Shown here piece after piece: positions 22,384 to 30,077 of a stretch of 49,484 nt of DNA. Made by a program: the position numbers and the translations under genes. The notes under the pieces are model-generated. The model was not told the DNA's origin. It saw nothing but the letters and a program-made list of their open reading frames with translations, and made no database searches. Numbering within the stretch: position 1 is the stretch's first letter; each line of letters starts with the position of its first letter. This DNA comes from an uncultured Prevotellaceae bacterium (GTDB taxonomy: Bacteria; Bacteroidota; Bacteroidia; Bacteroidales; Bacteroidaceae): positions 1-49,484 of the forward strand of contig CAMYZO010000012.1 of assembly GCA_947303855.1 (NCBI GenBank), written 5' to 3'.

Positions 22384-24893
22384 GTACCGGGAATTGCCTT
22401 CACCGTGTGCTGTTTGTTGTTCAAGAAGAAGATTTTGTTCCGGTGTGTTTGGTAGCCGAACGCCCAGAAGGCCTGGAAGTATTGCCTGTAGAGCATCTTG
22501 TCGTCCTGCAAGTGTACGACGTAGAGCTTTCGCCCGTCCTGCGAGACGAGGTTGGGCACGTTTCCGCCGTTGTCGGTCACCTTCATCACACGGAAGAAGA
22601 GTATGCGGTCCATTAAGAGCGAGGTTTTGTTAGTGCGAAATCCGCCTCTCTCGCTGTCCCAGCTGTAATTCTCGGGGGCGGAAACGTCTGCCATCTTGCG
22701 GTGGAGCCAGTCGGGAACCCACTTGTTGTGATTGCCAAATTGGCGTACCAGGTCTATGTCGCCAGCGTCCTGGAGGTGCATCTTCGTGCTGCTGACGGGC
22801 CAGAACACCTGCCACTTGGTCATCCTCAGCGAAGTCTCGTCGGCGGTGAGGGTCATGTTGTCCGGGTCGTACTTCTCGTAGTTCGTGTAGACGAGGTAGC
22901 GGTTGTCTTGGAACGTGGCTCCCGACTCGGCCACACAGGCGGTACGCTCGGTTCCTGACTGGGTGTGGTCGATAACGAAACGGGCAATGGCCTGCTGGTT
23001 GGTGTTGTCTTCGTAGGCCATGCACGATACGTAGGATGTCGATGCGCTGGCAAAGGCCTTTCCTGCTTTGCGTACGTAGAATATCCAGGTGCTGTCAACT
23101 TGAGTAACCAGTTCTCTCATATCCACACCGGCATACTTTTTGATATGTTGAGCGATGCTGCCCAGCCTGTTTTTCTCAGGCTCTAAATTGTAGGGTTCGG
23201 GGGCGAGGAGCAGTGATTCGTAGAACTCTATCAGTCTCAGCGACACCTCAGGCAGGTCTTCCTCCTCGGTGATTTCGGTTGCCTTTTTTTCGTTGAAGTT
23301 GATCTTGTCGAAGGTGATGAACCATGCCGATTTGTCTGTCACGTTGGGGTACATCGTCTTGTTGTAGGCAGAGCCGTTGATGCAGAACCACTTGCGACCC
23401 AGATCGTCTTCCACCACGTCGCCAACCATATAGGTTCCGGCTTCGCCCTCTTTGGGTGCGTTGATTGCTACGCTGCCATCATCCTCGCCGGTTTTTTCGG
23501 GCTTGTCGGTAAGATTCTTGTCGGGGAAGACATGCTTGTAGTAGCGATAGACATCCTCGCAACCGGGTATGGCTTCCTGGTTGTTGGCGTACTTCTTGGT
23601 GCTGCTAAGCTGCTTGCCCGTGGCGTAGCGTGTAATGAAGCGAGGCTCTTCGTCACCAAAGAACTTCTCATTAATATAATAAGGTTTGTTGAGCGAGCAT
23701 TCCGTGATGTTGATGACAATGTCGCTCGAGCCATCCTTTACCTTCTTGTCGACCACCTGCTTCGTCACCTTTGTGTACGGGCTTTCCGTCTGCATGTTGG
23801 CATACCTGCCGCCAGGGGTGTTGACGAAGTGGGCCTGAAACAGGGTGCAGTAGTTGGAAGAAGTCATCCACCATGAATAGCCGTTGTAGAGCAGGTAGAG
23901 ACCCTGTTTGGGGTCAGTAACCATTTTTGACAACTTGTCGTCGCTGAAGCCGAAAACAGTCTTAGCTATATCCTGCTTCTTCCAGGCTCTCTGCACGTTC
24001 TGCCAGAAGTATTGGTTGTGGTAGGCCAGGTTGGCGAATTTGAAGTCGTGGAACATCTTCATACCATCAGAGTAGTAGTTGACCACGTTGTCAGACCACT
24101 GCGTAGGGTTGTAGATGGCGAAGAGCAGCTCAGCCAGGTTCTGCATGTGCTCATTTTCATATTTCAAGCCTTTGGGCATCACATACTTCTTCTTGTGGCT
24201 GCTGGTGTATGGCTCCTGGTTGGCAGTGGGCACGGGGCTGACGGTCATCCAGTGGGTATCGCCCTTGTCCTCGGGGTCGAAGGCGGGGCGCACACAAATC
24301 CAGTACTCTGTCTTGCCGTCATCGTTAGTGCGCTTGATGACGTCGCCGAAGCGGTAGTAGGCACTGCCGCCGTGGGCAACACCGCCGTTGGCGTCGTCCT
24401 GGCCGGGGGTGCGGTAGATAATCTTACTGAGGTGAGGCACCTGCCTGATGCTCACGTCGACGGTAGCCCAGGCCGTGCCGTCGGTAACCTTGGTGTAGGT
24501 GAGCGTGCCTACCTCGGGGTCGCTCCAGGTGTAGGTGGGCGTCTGCTCGGTAATCTTCTCCGGGTCCTCGCCCACGAGGTTGGCGAAGCGCTCGGCCGCA
24601 GCGGCCGCATTGTTGGTATAGACCACACGTGTCTGGCCGTCGCTGCCCTCGGTGCCGATGGCGGGTTCGAAGGTCTTGTTCTCGTAATCGGCCGTGTAAT
24701 CGTCCATCGAGACGAGGTGCCCCACGACGCTCCAGAACTTCTGGGCCTTCTCTGACTGCTCGGCCCACTGCTGTTCCTTCTGCTCTTCTTCACTCATGCT
24801 GTTGTCGTCTTCCTTACAGGAGGTGACGCTGAGGCTCAGGCCGCACAGCAGCGCGGCCCAGAGCCATAGGTTGAAAGATTTCTTCGTTCTCAT
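22374..24893 (-). CDS. Large surface lipoprotein, FEPTIG family
   Basis: The 839-residue lipoprotein has MRTKKSFNLWLWAALLCGLS and Cys-KEDDNSMSEEEQKEQQWAEQ. Its N-module reads TFEPAIGTEGSDGQTRVVYT, VGTLTYTKVTDGTAWATVDV, VPHLSKIIYRTPGQ, YYRFGDVIKRTNDDGKTEYW. Aromatic helices in the middle (YFWQNVQRAWKKQDIAKTVFG) align with those of the 17039-19591 paralog. A second module has YMVGDVVEDDLGRKWFCING. The protein ends PGTEN, the last two residues and stop coming from repeat DNA, so the original C-terminus may have been replaced. Function unknown. Confidence 0.8.
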   Translation of the reverse strand: MRTKKSFNLWLWAALLCGLSLSVTSCKEDDNSMSEEEQKEQQWAEQSEKAQKFWSVVGHLVSMDDYTADYENKTFEPAIGTEGSDGQTRVVYTNNAAAAAERFANLVGEDPEKITEQTPTYTWSDPEVGTLTYTKVTDGTAWATVDVSIRQVPHLSKIIYRTPGQDDANGGVAHGGSAYYRFGDVIKRTNDDGKTEYWICVRPAFDPEDKGDTHWMTVSPVPTANQEPYTSSHKKKYVMPKGLKYENEHMQNLAELLFAIYNPTQWSDNVVNYYSDGMKMFHDFKFANLAYHNQYFWQNVQRAWKKQDIAKTVFGFSDDKLSKMVTDPKQGLYLLYNGYSWWMTSSNYCTLFQAHFVNTPGGRYANMQTESPYTKVTKQVVDKKVKDGSSDIVINITECSLNKPYYINEKFFGDEEPRFITRYATGKQLSSTKKYANNQEAIPGCEDVYRYYKHVFPDKNLTDKPEKTGEDDGSVAINAPKEGEAGTYMVGDVVEDDLGRKWFCINGSAYNKTMYPNVTDKSAWFITFDKINFNEKKATEITEEEDLPEVSLRLIEFYESLLLAPEPYNLEPEKNRLGSIAQHIKKYAGVDMRELVTQVDSTWIFYVRKAGKAFASASTSYVSCMAYEDNTNQQAIARFVIDHTQSGTERTACVAESGATFQDNRYLVYTNYEKYDPDNMTLTADETSLRMTKWQVFWPVSSTKMHLQDAGDIDLVRQFGNHNKWVPDWLHRKMADVSAPENYSWDSERGGFRTNKTSLLMDRILFFRVMKVTDNGGNVPNLVSQDGRKLYVVHLQDDKMLYRQYFQAFWAFGYQTHRNKIFFLNNKQHTVKAIPGTEN

Positions 24894-24917
24894 TGTCTTT
24901 ATCCGATTTGTTTTGTT

Positions 24918-26972
24918 TTATTTGTTTTGATTCTGCGTGCCACCGCCATTGTACTTGAAGGCGATGAAGGGCACGAACTGCTTCTTTGACGTATTGGAGT
25001 AGGCTTGTATCTTTTTCTGGTTTTGGCAGCAATAGGTGGTCTTGCTGTCATGGGGCGACGAGGTCCAGATGGAAAAGTCGAGAGCATCAGCGCTCATCTC
25101 GGCCAGTTTCTCTCTGTCTATCTTGATGGTGTCGCCTTCAACCTTGCCGCCCAGACCCTCTATGGCCAGACAATACTGACCCACCGAGGGCAGGAACCAT
25201 TCGCTGATGTTGCCCATGCGCAGGTTCACGCTATAATACTTTTTGCAGGCTTCGACAGCCTCGTGACCGTGTTCCGCCATGTTGCACTTCTTCATCAGGT
25301 TGGTGCTTGCAAGACCGTTGAACATCTTCATGGCATCCTTGGCCTCATTGTACGTCTTCAGGCCGGCGCAGTTTATGCCACTGCCTGTGTTCCACTCTGA
25401 GCCGCCGCTGATGATGCCAATAGCCAGTCCGTTCCAGTCCTCGCCGTCCTCCACGCGCATCTTGCCGCCCACATAGGCCACCACGGCCACGGCGCCGCCA
25501 TGATTGTCCTCGGCATCGATGAGGTTGTCGCAGAATTTGCCGTCGGCAGCAATGATTTTGCCTACCTTTGCCTCGTCGGAACTGATGGTTGTGAAGTCCT
25601 TGTTGCTGACGATGTTGTCGTCCATCTTCTTGTGCTCACCTGTCGGGATATTGTACTTTTTCGTATAGACATACACGTCCTTGATGCCGTTGTGAGATTC
25701 CATCGACTCCCAGATGTTCATTTTGATGCCGGCCAGGTCTTTGGTTTTGGCAAAGCGGAAGATGTAACGCGGCTCGTCATCGCCGAAGAACTCCTCGTTG
25801 ATCCACTGCGAGCCGAACTTCAGCTGCGACACGCAGTCCAGCGCTATATACGGATCGATGACCTGCTTCTTCACCGGAATCCAGTCCAGGTGGCGCCCGT
25901 TGGCCTCGGCGTTGCTGCCGGCGGTAAGGATAGAGATCCAGAGCGTCGGGCTATTGGTTGTCCCCCACCAGCTGTAGCCGTTGTAGACAATCTTCATGCC
26001 TTCTGTGTTGTCGTTGATTTTCGCGGCCATGTCAAGCAGTGTCACGTCTTTGCCGAAGATGGTCTGTCCCAAACTCAGTTCTTCCCAACTGTAGATTACG
26101 CGCTTCCAGAAGTACTGGTTGATGTACTTGATGTTTTCCTTCTTCACCAGGTTGAAGGCTTTCATGTCGTCAGGACCGTCTTTGAGGTTGCTTTCCCATT
26201 TTGCGGGCGACACCATGGCGAAGATCATCTCCGACAGGTTTTTGATGTATTCCTTGTTTGAGCCAAGTCCTGTTGGCAGTTTGTAGGTTTTGCCGTTCGT
26301 GTCTGATTTTTTGGTGTAGATGTTTTCCTTGGGCAGCTGGCTCAGCGAAGCCCAGATGACCTCCGTACTGCCCTGCTTGGTGATCGGGGCCTGTATGCAC
26401 ATCCAGTACTCCACGACGCCGTCCTCGCGGGTGCGCTTGATGACGTCGCCGAACGAGTAGTAGGGGACGCCGTCTGAGACACCGTTGGTGCCTGCCTGGT
26501 CTGCCGTCCTGTAGACAATCTTCTGCAGGTGCGGAATCTGCTTGATGTCTACATCGACCGTGGCCAGTGACTTGCCGTCGGTGCTCTTGGTGTAGACGAG
26601 GGTTCCCACGGCATCGCTCTTGTAGGTGTAGGTGGCGGTGCTGGCCGTTATGTCGGCATCTGCGATGGCGGCGAAGTGGGTGGCGGCGGCCTGCGCGTCG
26701 GGCAGGATTACCACGCGGGTGGCATCGTCACCCTCTGCCGGCTCGCCGATGGTGGGCTCGAAGGTCTTGTTGGCGTAGTCGCTGGTGACGTCGAACGGAC
26801 TCACCAGGTTGGTGACCACGGCCCAGAACTCGTTGGCCTGCTCGTTGGCCTGCTCCTCGGCAGACGGGGTACTGTTGTTGTCGTTGTCGTCATCCTTACA
26901 TGACGTGACACTGAGGCTCAGACCGCACAGCAGGGCTGCCCAGAGCCAGTGGTTGAAAGATTTTTTCTTCAT
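24918..26972 (-). CDS. Large surface lipoprotein, FEPTIG family, DUF1566/FISUMP-like C-terminus
   Basis: The 684-residue lipoprotein starts at the ATG 26972 (MKKKSFNHWLWAALLCGLSL, Cys-KDDDNDNN); the longer frame from 27011 would begin inside the leader after the -7 box. The N-module has TFEPTIGEPAEG, VGTLVYTKSTDGKSLATVDV, IPHLQKIVYRTADQ, YYSFGDVIKRTREDGVVEYW. The C-terminal part has AYVGGKMRV, GLAIGIISGGSEWN and ISEWFLPSVGQYCLAIEGLG, a DUF1566/FISUMP-like end shared with the 10433-12448 member. The last residues QNQNK and the stop merge into an A/C-rich low-complexity spacer. It is the first gene of its transcription unit. Confidence 0.8.
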   Translation of the reverse strand: MKKKSFNHWLWAALLCGLSLSVTSCKDDDNDNNSTPSAEEQANEQANEFWAVVTNLVSPFDVTSDYANKTFEPTIGEPAEGDDATRVVILPDAQAAATHFAAIADADITASTATYTYKSDAVGTLVYTKSTDGKSLATVDVDIKQIPHLQKIVYRTADQAGTNGVSDGVPYYSFGDVIKRTREDGVVEYWMCIQAPITKQGSTEVIWASLSQLPKENIYTKKSDTNGKTYKLPTGLGSNKEYIKNLSEMIFAMVSPAKWESNLKDGPDDMKAFNLVKKENIKYINQYFWKRVIYSWEELSLGQTIFGKDVTLLDMAAKINDNTEGMKIVYNGYSWWGTTNSPTLWISILTAGSNAEANGRHLDWIPVKKQVIDPYIALDCVSQLKFGSQWINEEFFGDDEPRYIFRFAKTKDLAGIKMNIWESMESHNGIKDVYVYTKKYNIPTGEHKKMDDNIVSNKDFTTISSDEAKVGKIIAADGKFCDNLIDAEDNHGGAVAVVAYVGGKMRVEDGEDWNGLAIGIISGGSEWNTGSGINCAGLKTYNEAKDAMKMFNGLASTNLMKKCNMAEHGHEAVEACKKYYSVNLRMGNISEWFLPSVGQYCLAIEGLGGKVEGDTIKIDREKLAEMSADALDFSIWTSSPHDSKTTYCCQNQKKIQAYSNTSKKQFVPFIAFKYNGGGTQNQNK

Positions 26973-27025
26973 ATTTTCGGTGTTGTTAAAAGTTTCCGTT
27001 TTGTCGGTCATTAGCTATTTGGCGG

Positions 27026-27033
27026 CAAAATTA
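27026..27033 (-). promoter_or_regulatory. -7 box TAATTTTG for the 26972-to-19853 lipoprotein unit
   Basis: TAATTTTG on the minus strand lies 53 bp upstream of the chosen ATG. Its surroundings match the promoter at 19625-19632, with the phased A-tract block at the same offset. Confidence 0.75.
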
Positions 27034-27080
27034 CTTATTTTCTTTGAAAAAGCGTTATCAAAAACAGGCAAATCTAAAGA

Positions 27081-27119
27081 TTTTGCATATTTTGAAACTG
27101 TTTTTGCTGATTTTGAAAG
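27081..27119 (-). promoter_or_regulatory. Phased A-tract block upstream of promoter, copy 2
   Basis: T-tracts begin at 27081, 27090, 27101 and 27111, about one turn apart. The 39-bp block is 35/39 identical to 19680-19718 and starts 48 bp from the last base of its -7 box. Confidence 0.7.
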
Positions 27120-27131
27120 TGGGGTGTGTCA

Positions 27132-27254
27132 CGGACTACAGGACTGTAGGACTTTTTTGCATGAGTCTGAAGGCAGTTCTTAGCACTAAAAGAAGAAAGC
27201 CGTGTTAATCCGTGTCATCCGTGCCAAGAAAAAGTCCTGTAGTCCTGTAGTCCG
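27132..27254. repeat. 123-bp palindromic repeat with 26-bp arms
   Basis: The arms at 27132-27157 and 27229-27254 (built on GGACTACAGGACT) are complementary except at two positions, with a 71-bp interior holding CCGTGTTAATCCGTGTCATC, a sequence type I recall as dispersed in Bacteroidales spacers. It fills the gap between the AraC-type gene and the A-tract block. It may terminate leftward transcription from the regulator operon or be a miniature non-autonomous element. The rest of the gap (27255-27285) shows nothing recognisable. Confidence 0.75.
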
Positions 27255-27285
27255 CTGCTAAATTGAAATGAGGCGGTAGCTTTGT

Positions 27286-28392
27286 TCATTGGTTGCGCAT
27301 CCACGTGGTGACGCTCTGCCCCATGCGCTGCTTAAAGGCGAGGCTGAAGGTGCTGTAGCTGCGGTAGCCGCTGTCGTTGGCCAGCTGCTGGGCGGTGAAC
27401 GGCTGGCACGAGGAGACGGCCTGGTGGTAGCGGCTGACGAAGTGCTTGATGCGCAGGCCGTTGATGTAGGCGTTGTAGGTCAGTCCCTGCCCGGCGAAAT
27501 ACTGACTGAGGTAGAAACGGTTGGTGCCCACGGCCTTGGCCAGCTGTGCCAGCGTCAGACCGTGCTGCAGGTACAGCCGCGTGTCCACGCAGTGTACCGT
27601 CAGCAGCTGTCCGATGTTAGAGGGTAGGGTAGTAGCCGTCTGTGGCGTGCGGCCCTGCTGCTGCAACACCTCGGCGGCATCCTGTTCTGCCGGTGCGCTA
27701 TCCAGCATCGGCAGCGTCTCCACGCGCCACAGCAGCACCCCGAAGAGCCAAATCTGAGTGAACTGCAGCAGATAGCCCAAGATGATGTTGTCGCCTTCCA
27801 TCCAGTAGATGACGAACACCATCAGGCTTAGTGTCACTGCCACCTGCGTCTGCCACACCTCCTTGCGCTCCAGGTCGGCATAGTTGTCGCGCAGCCACCG
27901 GCCGTATTGTCTGACGGCAAACACCATGTAAGTCGTCAGGGAGAGGTAGACCACGATGATGTAGGCGTTCTCCATGCGCAGATAATTGCCGTTGAGGTCG
28001 TGAATCTGCAACGCCCCCAGGACGATGCACGGAATCATGGCTAAGAACATGGGCCATATAGGCCGTTTGCGGTCCTGGAGCATGTACAGCTGTGTGCCGG
28101 CGACGGTGGGCACCAGCGTTACCATGTCGAGAATCGCTACCACCACATAAGTTGCCGACTGGCCGTCGAAGGAGATGATGAGGAAGACGAACCACCATAC
28201 ATGGCTCAGAAAGGCCATGGCATAAAAGGCCACGACCCAGCGGCGCAGGCGCACGGCCGTGGTGACGTCGGCGGCAAAGGCGTTACCACGGCGCAGCAGC
28301 AGGTAGATGCAGGCGATGATCACCAGCACCGCTGCCGCGCCGTAGAGCATGAAAAACGCTATGAGGGAGAGGGGAATCAACTCGATAGCCAT
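27286..28392 (-). CDS. Membrane-anchored AraC-type transcription regulator
   Basis: The 368-residue protein starts at ATG 28392 (MAIELIPLSLIAFFMLYGAA); the longer frame reads through the neighbour out of frame. About six to seven hydrophobic segments fill residues 5-215, with a RRGNAFAADVTTAVRLRRW loop. A cytosolic linker follows, then the two-helix-turn-helix AraC DNA-binding domain from about 265: LTLAQLAKAVGTNRFYLSQY and SGYRSYSTFSLAFKQRMGQS. It likely senses a signal at the membrane and binds DNA directly. It is a paralog of the regulator at 30078-31208 and lies 35 bp downstream of the HAD gene. It is adjacent to the lipoprotein cluster promoter, so it is a candidate regulator of it. Confidence 0.87.
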   Translation of the reverse strand: MAIELIPLSLIAFFMLYGAAAVLVIIACIYLLLRRGNAFAADVTTAVRLRRWVVAFYAMAFLSHVWWFVFLIISFDGQSATYVVVAILDMVTLVPTVAGTQLYMLQDRKRPIWPMFLAMIPCIVLGALQIHDLNGNYLRMENAYIIVVYLSLTTYMVFAVRQYGRWLRDNYADLERKEVWQTQVAVTLSLMVFVIYWMEGDNIILGYLLQFTQIWLFGVLLWRVETLPMLDSAPAEQDAAEVLQQQGRTPQTATTLPSNIGQLLTVHCVDTRLYLQHGLTLAQLAKAVGTNRFYLSQYFAGQGLTYNAYINGLRIKHFVSRYHQAVSSCQPFTAQQLANDSGYRSYSTFSLAFKQRMGQSVTTWMRNQ

Positions 28393-28427
28393 AATCTCGC
28401 TGTCGTCCTGTCGGGGGGGGGCCGGGG

Positions 28428-29516
28428 TTAGTTGGCGAAGGTGAAGCCGCCTTTCACCACACCGTCGCCGTAGATGGTCTTGAAGTCGTCGCGCATGGAG
28501 ATGACGTGGTAGCCGGCCTCGCGCCACTGCTGTCCCAGGGTCAGGGCTTTCTCGCGGTTGGCGTGGTCGCGGGCATCGTCATCGGCAATGAGCATGAAGG
28601 AGGCTGTCTTGTAGGTGGGATGGCTCAGGCAGAAGTTGTGCATGGCACAGTCGCCGCTGCTGTTGCCGAAGGTGAGTACGGGCACCTTGCCTATCTCCTG
28701 TGTGATCTGCATCACCTTGTTGGTCTTCAGGTTCTTGATGATGAGCTCGCTGGTACGAATCAGGTTCTCTTCCTTGCCCATCGTGTAGTTCACGCCTTCT
28801 GCGGTGCCCTGGCCGGTAGTGCGGAGCTTCACGTCCATGCCGATGACACGGTTGGGCTCAATGCCTATCGACTCCACCAGCGAACGGCAGATGAAGCGGT
28901 CGGAGCCTGACACGACATAGAAGGTGAAGCCATTAGCCTTCAGGAAGTCGAACACCTGGAGCATCGGCTTGTAAAAACTCTGGCCGTAGGTCATGCCCGA
29001 AAAGCCGTTGGCAGGCTTGGCGGCATACGCCTTGACGTAGGCGTCAAACTCGGCGAGCGTCATGCCGGCGTATGCCTTGGCGGCAGCGTAGGCATGCTTC
29101 ATGTCGAAGTGGTCGGGCAGCTTCTTGCCGCTGCGCACGAAGTCGCGTATGTCCTGTGCCGCCTCCTTCACATCGTCCGGAGCCGTGTAGTTGGGGTCGT
29201 CTAAGGCGCGGTACTCCAGCAGGTTATACTCGAAATAGGTGGGGTAGAGCTCGCCGACGAACGTGCCGTCCATGTCGAACGTGGCAATGCGGTCAGCCTC
29301 CTTGATGAAGTTCTTCGACGCGGGGTTCGTCACGTCGGCCACGTACTCCTTCAGGGCTGTCAGGGCCTCGCACTGGTTCCACAGCGTGAAGTATTCCTTG
29401 CCAGGCTGTACGACGGTGGTCTTGTCGTCGTCGTCGTTGCTGCTGCACGATGTCAGCAGGCTCGGGCCGCAGATGATAAGAGTGGCGGCCAGCACCCATA
29501 CATACATTTTCTTCAT
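28428..29516 (-). CDS. HAD-superfamily phosphatase, surface-type lipoprotein
   Basis: The 362-residue lipoprotein has MKKMYVWVLAATLIICGPSL and Cys-SSNDDDDK. HAD motif I is IATFDMDGT near residues 77-84, with both Asp present. Motif II is VVSGSDRF, and motifs III/IV are represented by Lys in the following helices and FGNSSGDCAM near 275. The size and cap layout fit phosphoserine-phosphatase-like HAD members. A phosphatase outside the cytoplasm is unusual for this branch but the lipobox is clear. The substrate is unknown. It shares a signal-peptide pattern with the cupin lipoprotein 51 bp upstream. Confidence 0.87.
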   Translation of the reverse strand: MKKMYVWVLAATLIICGPSLLTSCSSNDDDDKTTVVQPGKEYFTLWNQCEALTALKEYVADVTNPASKNFIKEADRIATFDMDGTFVGELYPTYFEYNLLEYRALDDPNYTAPDDVKEAAQDIRDFVRSGKKLPDHFDMKHAYAAAKAYAGMTLAEFDAYVKAYAAKPANGFSGMTYGQSFYKPMLQVFDFLKANGFTFYVVSGSDRFICRSLVESIGIEPNRVIGMDVKLRTTGQGTAEGVNYTMGKEENLIRTSELIIKNLKTNKVMQITQEIGKVPVLTFGNSSGDCAMHNFCLSHPTYKTASFMLIADDDARDHANREKALTLGQQWREAGYHVISMRDDFKTIYGDGVVKGGFTFAN

Positions 29517-29567
29517 GGTTCTTCCAATAGTGGTTTTATGTTATCAGCAGTTCTTTGTCCATAGCGT

Positions 29568-30071
29568 CTACTCCAGCGGTATCTCCGGGTGCTGCACGGC
29601 CAGCGGCATGTCCTTCTGCGAGAGGTAGAACATGTAGAGGATGACGGGCTTCGTGCCGGTGTTCTCGCCGTGGTGGATGGTGTTCACCATCTCTACCACG
29701 GGCTCGCCCTCATGCACCACCTTCTTCTTGCCGTCCTGGCCTATGATGGTCAGCTCGCCCTGCATCAGCACGCCGTAGTTCATGACGGGGTGGTGGTGCC
29801 AGCCCAGCTTCTGGCCTACGGGGAACACGTACTTCACGGCCACCAGCTCGGGACGGCCCTGCAGGTAGTCGGGCAGCTCCACGCCGTCCCAGCTCTGGCT
29901 GGTGCGGATGAGTTCGGTCTTCTCCACCTCCTGTGCAGCGGTCTGTTCGGTACTCTCTACCTGCTGTACAGCATTTTCCTCGCTGGTAGTAGCCTTTTTG
30001 CAGGAGGTTGTCACGCTTGAGCCGCAGATGATGAGGGCGGCGGCCAGCACCCATTGAATCTTTTTCTTCAT
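29568..30071 (-). CDS. Cupin-domain lipoprotein
   Basis: The 167-residue lipoprotein has MKKKIQWVLAAALIICGSSV and Cys-KKATTSEEN, without the acidic run of its neighbours, so it may stay periplasmic. A cupin barrel follows: GWHHHPVMNYGVLMQGELTI supplies the metal-binding His cluster and the second motif includes NTIHHGENTGTKP. Single cupins bind metals and may isomerise or sense small molecules; the substrate is not evident. It begins 6 bp after the stop of the upstream AraC-type gene, so the pair is an operon. Confidence 0.85.
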   Translation of the reverse strand: MKKKIQWVLAAALIICGSSVTTSCKKATTSEENAVQQVESTEQTAAQEVEKTELIRTSQSWDGVELPDYLQGRPELVAVKYVFPVGQKLGWHHHPVMNYGVLMQGELTIIGQDGKKKVVHEGEPVVEMVNTIHHGENTGTKPVILYMFYLSQKDMPLAVQHPEIPLE

Positions 30072-30077
30072 AGTCGT

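Noticed and set aside
20912..22633. 573-codon frame antisense to two lipoproteins
   Set aside because: It crosses a heptamer spacer and two genes in the shadow frame and lacks any known motif.
28393..28527. Arg-rich N-terminal extension of the AraC-type regulator
   Set aside because: It overlaps the end of the HAD gene in another frame and lacks hydrophobic sequence; the ATG at 28392 starts the first membrane segment.
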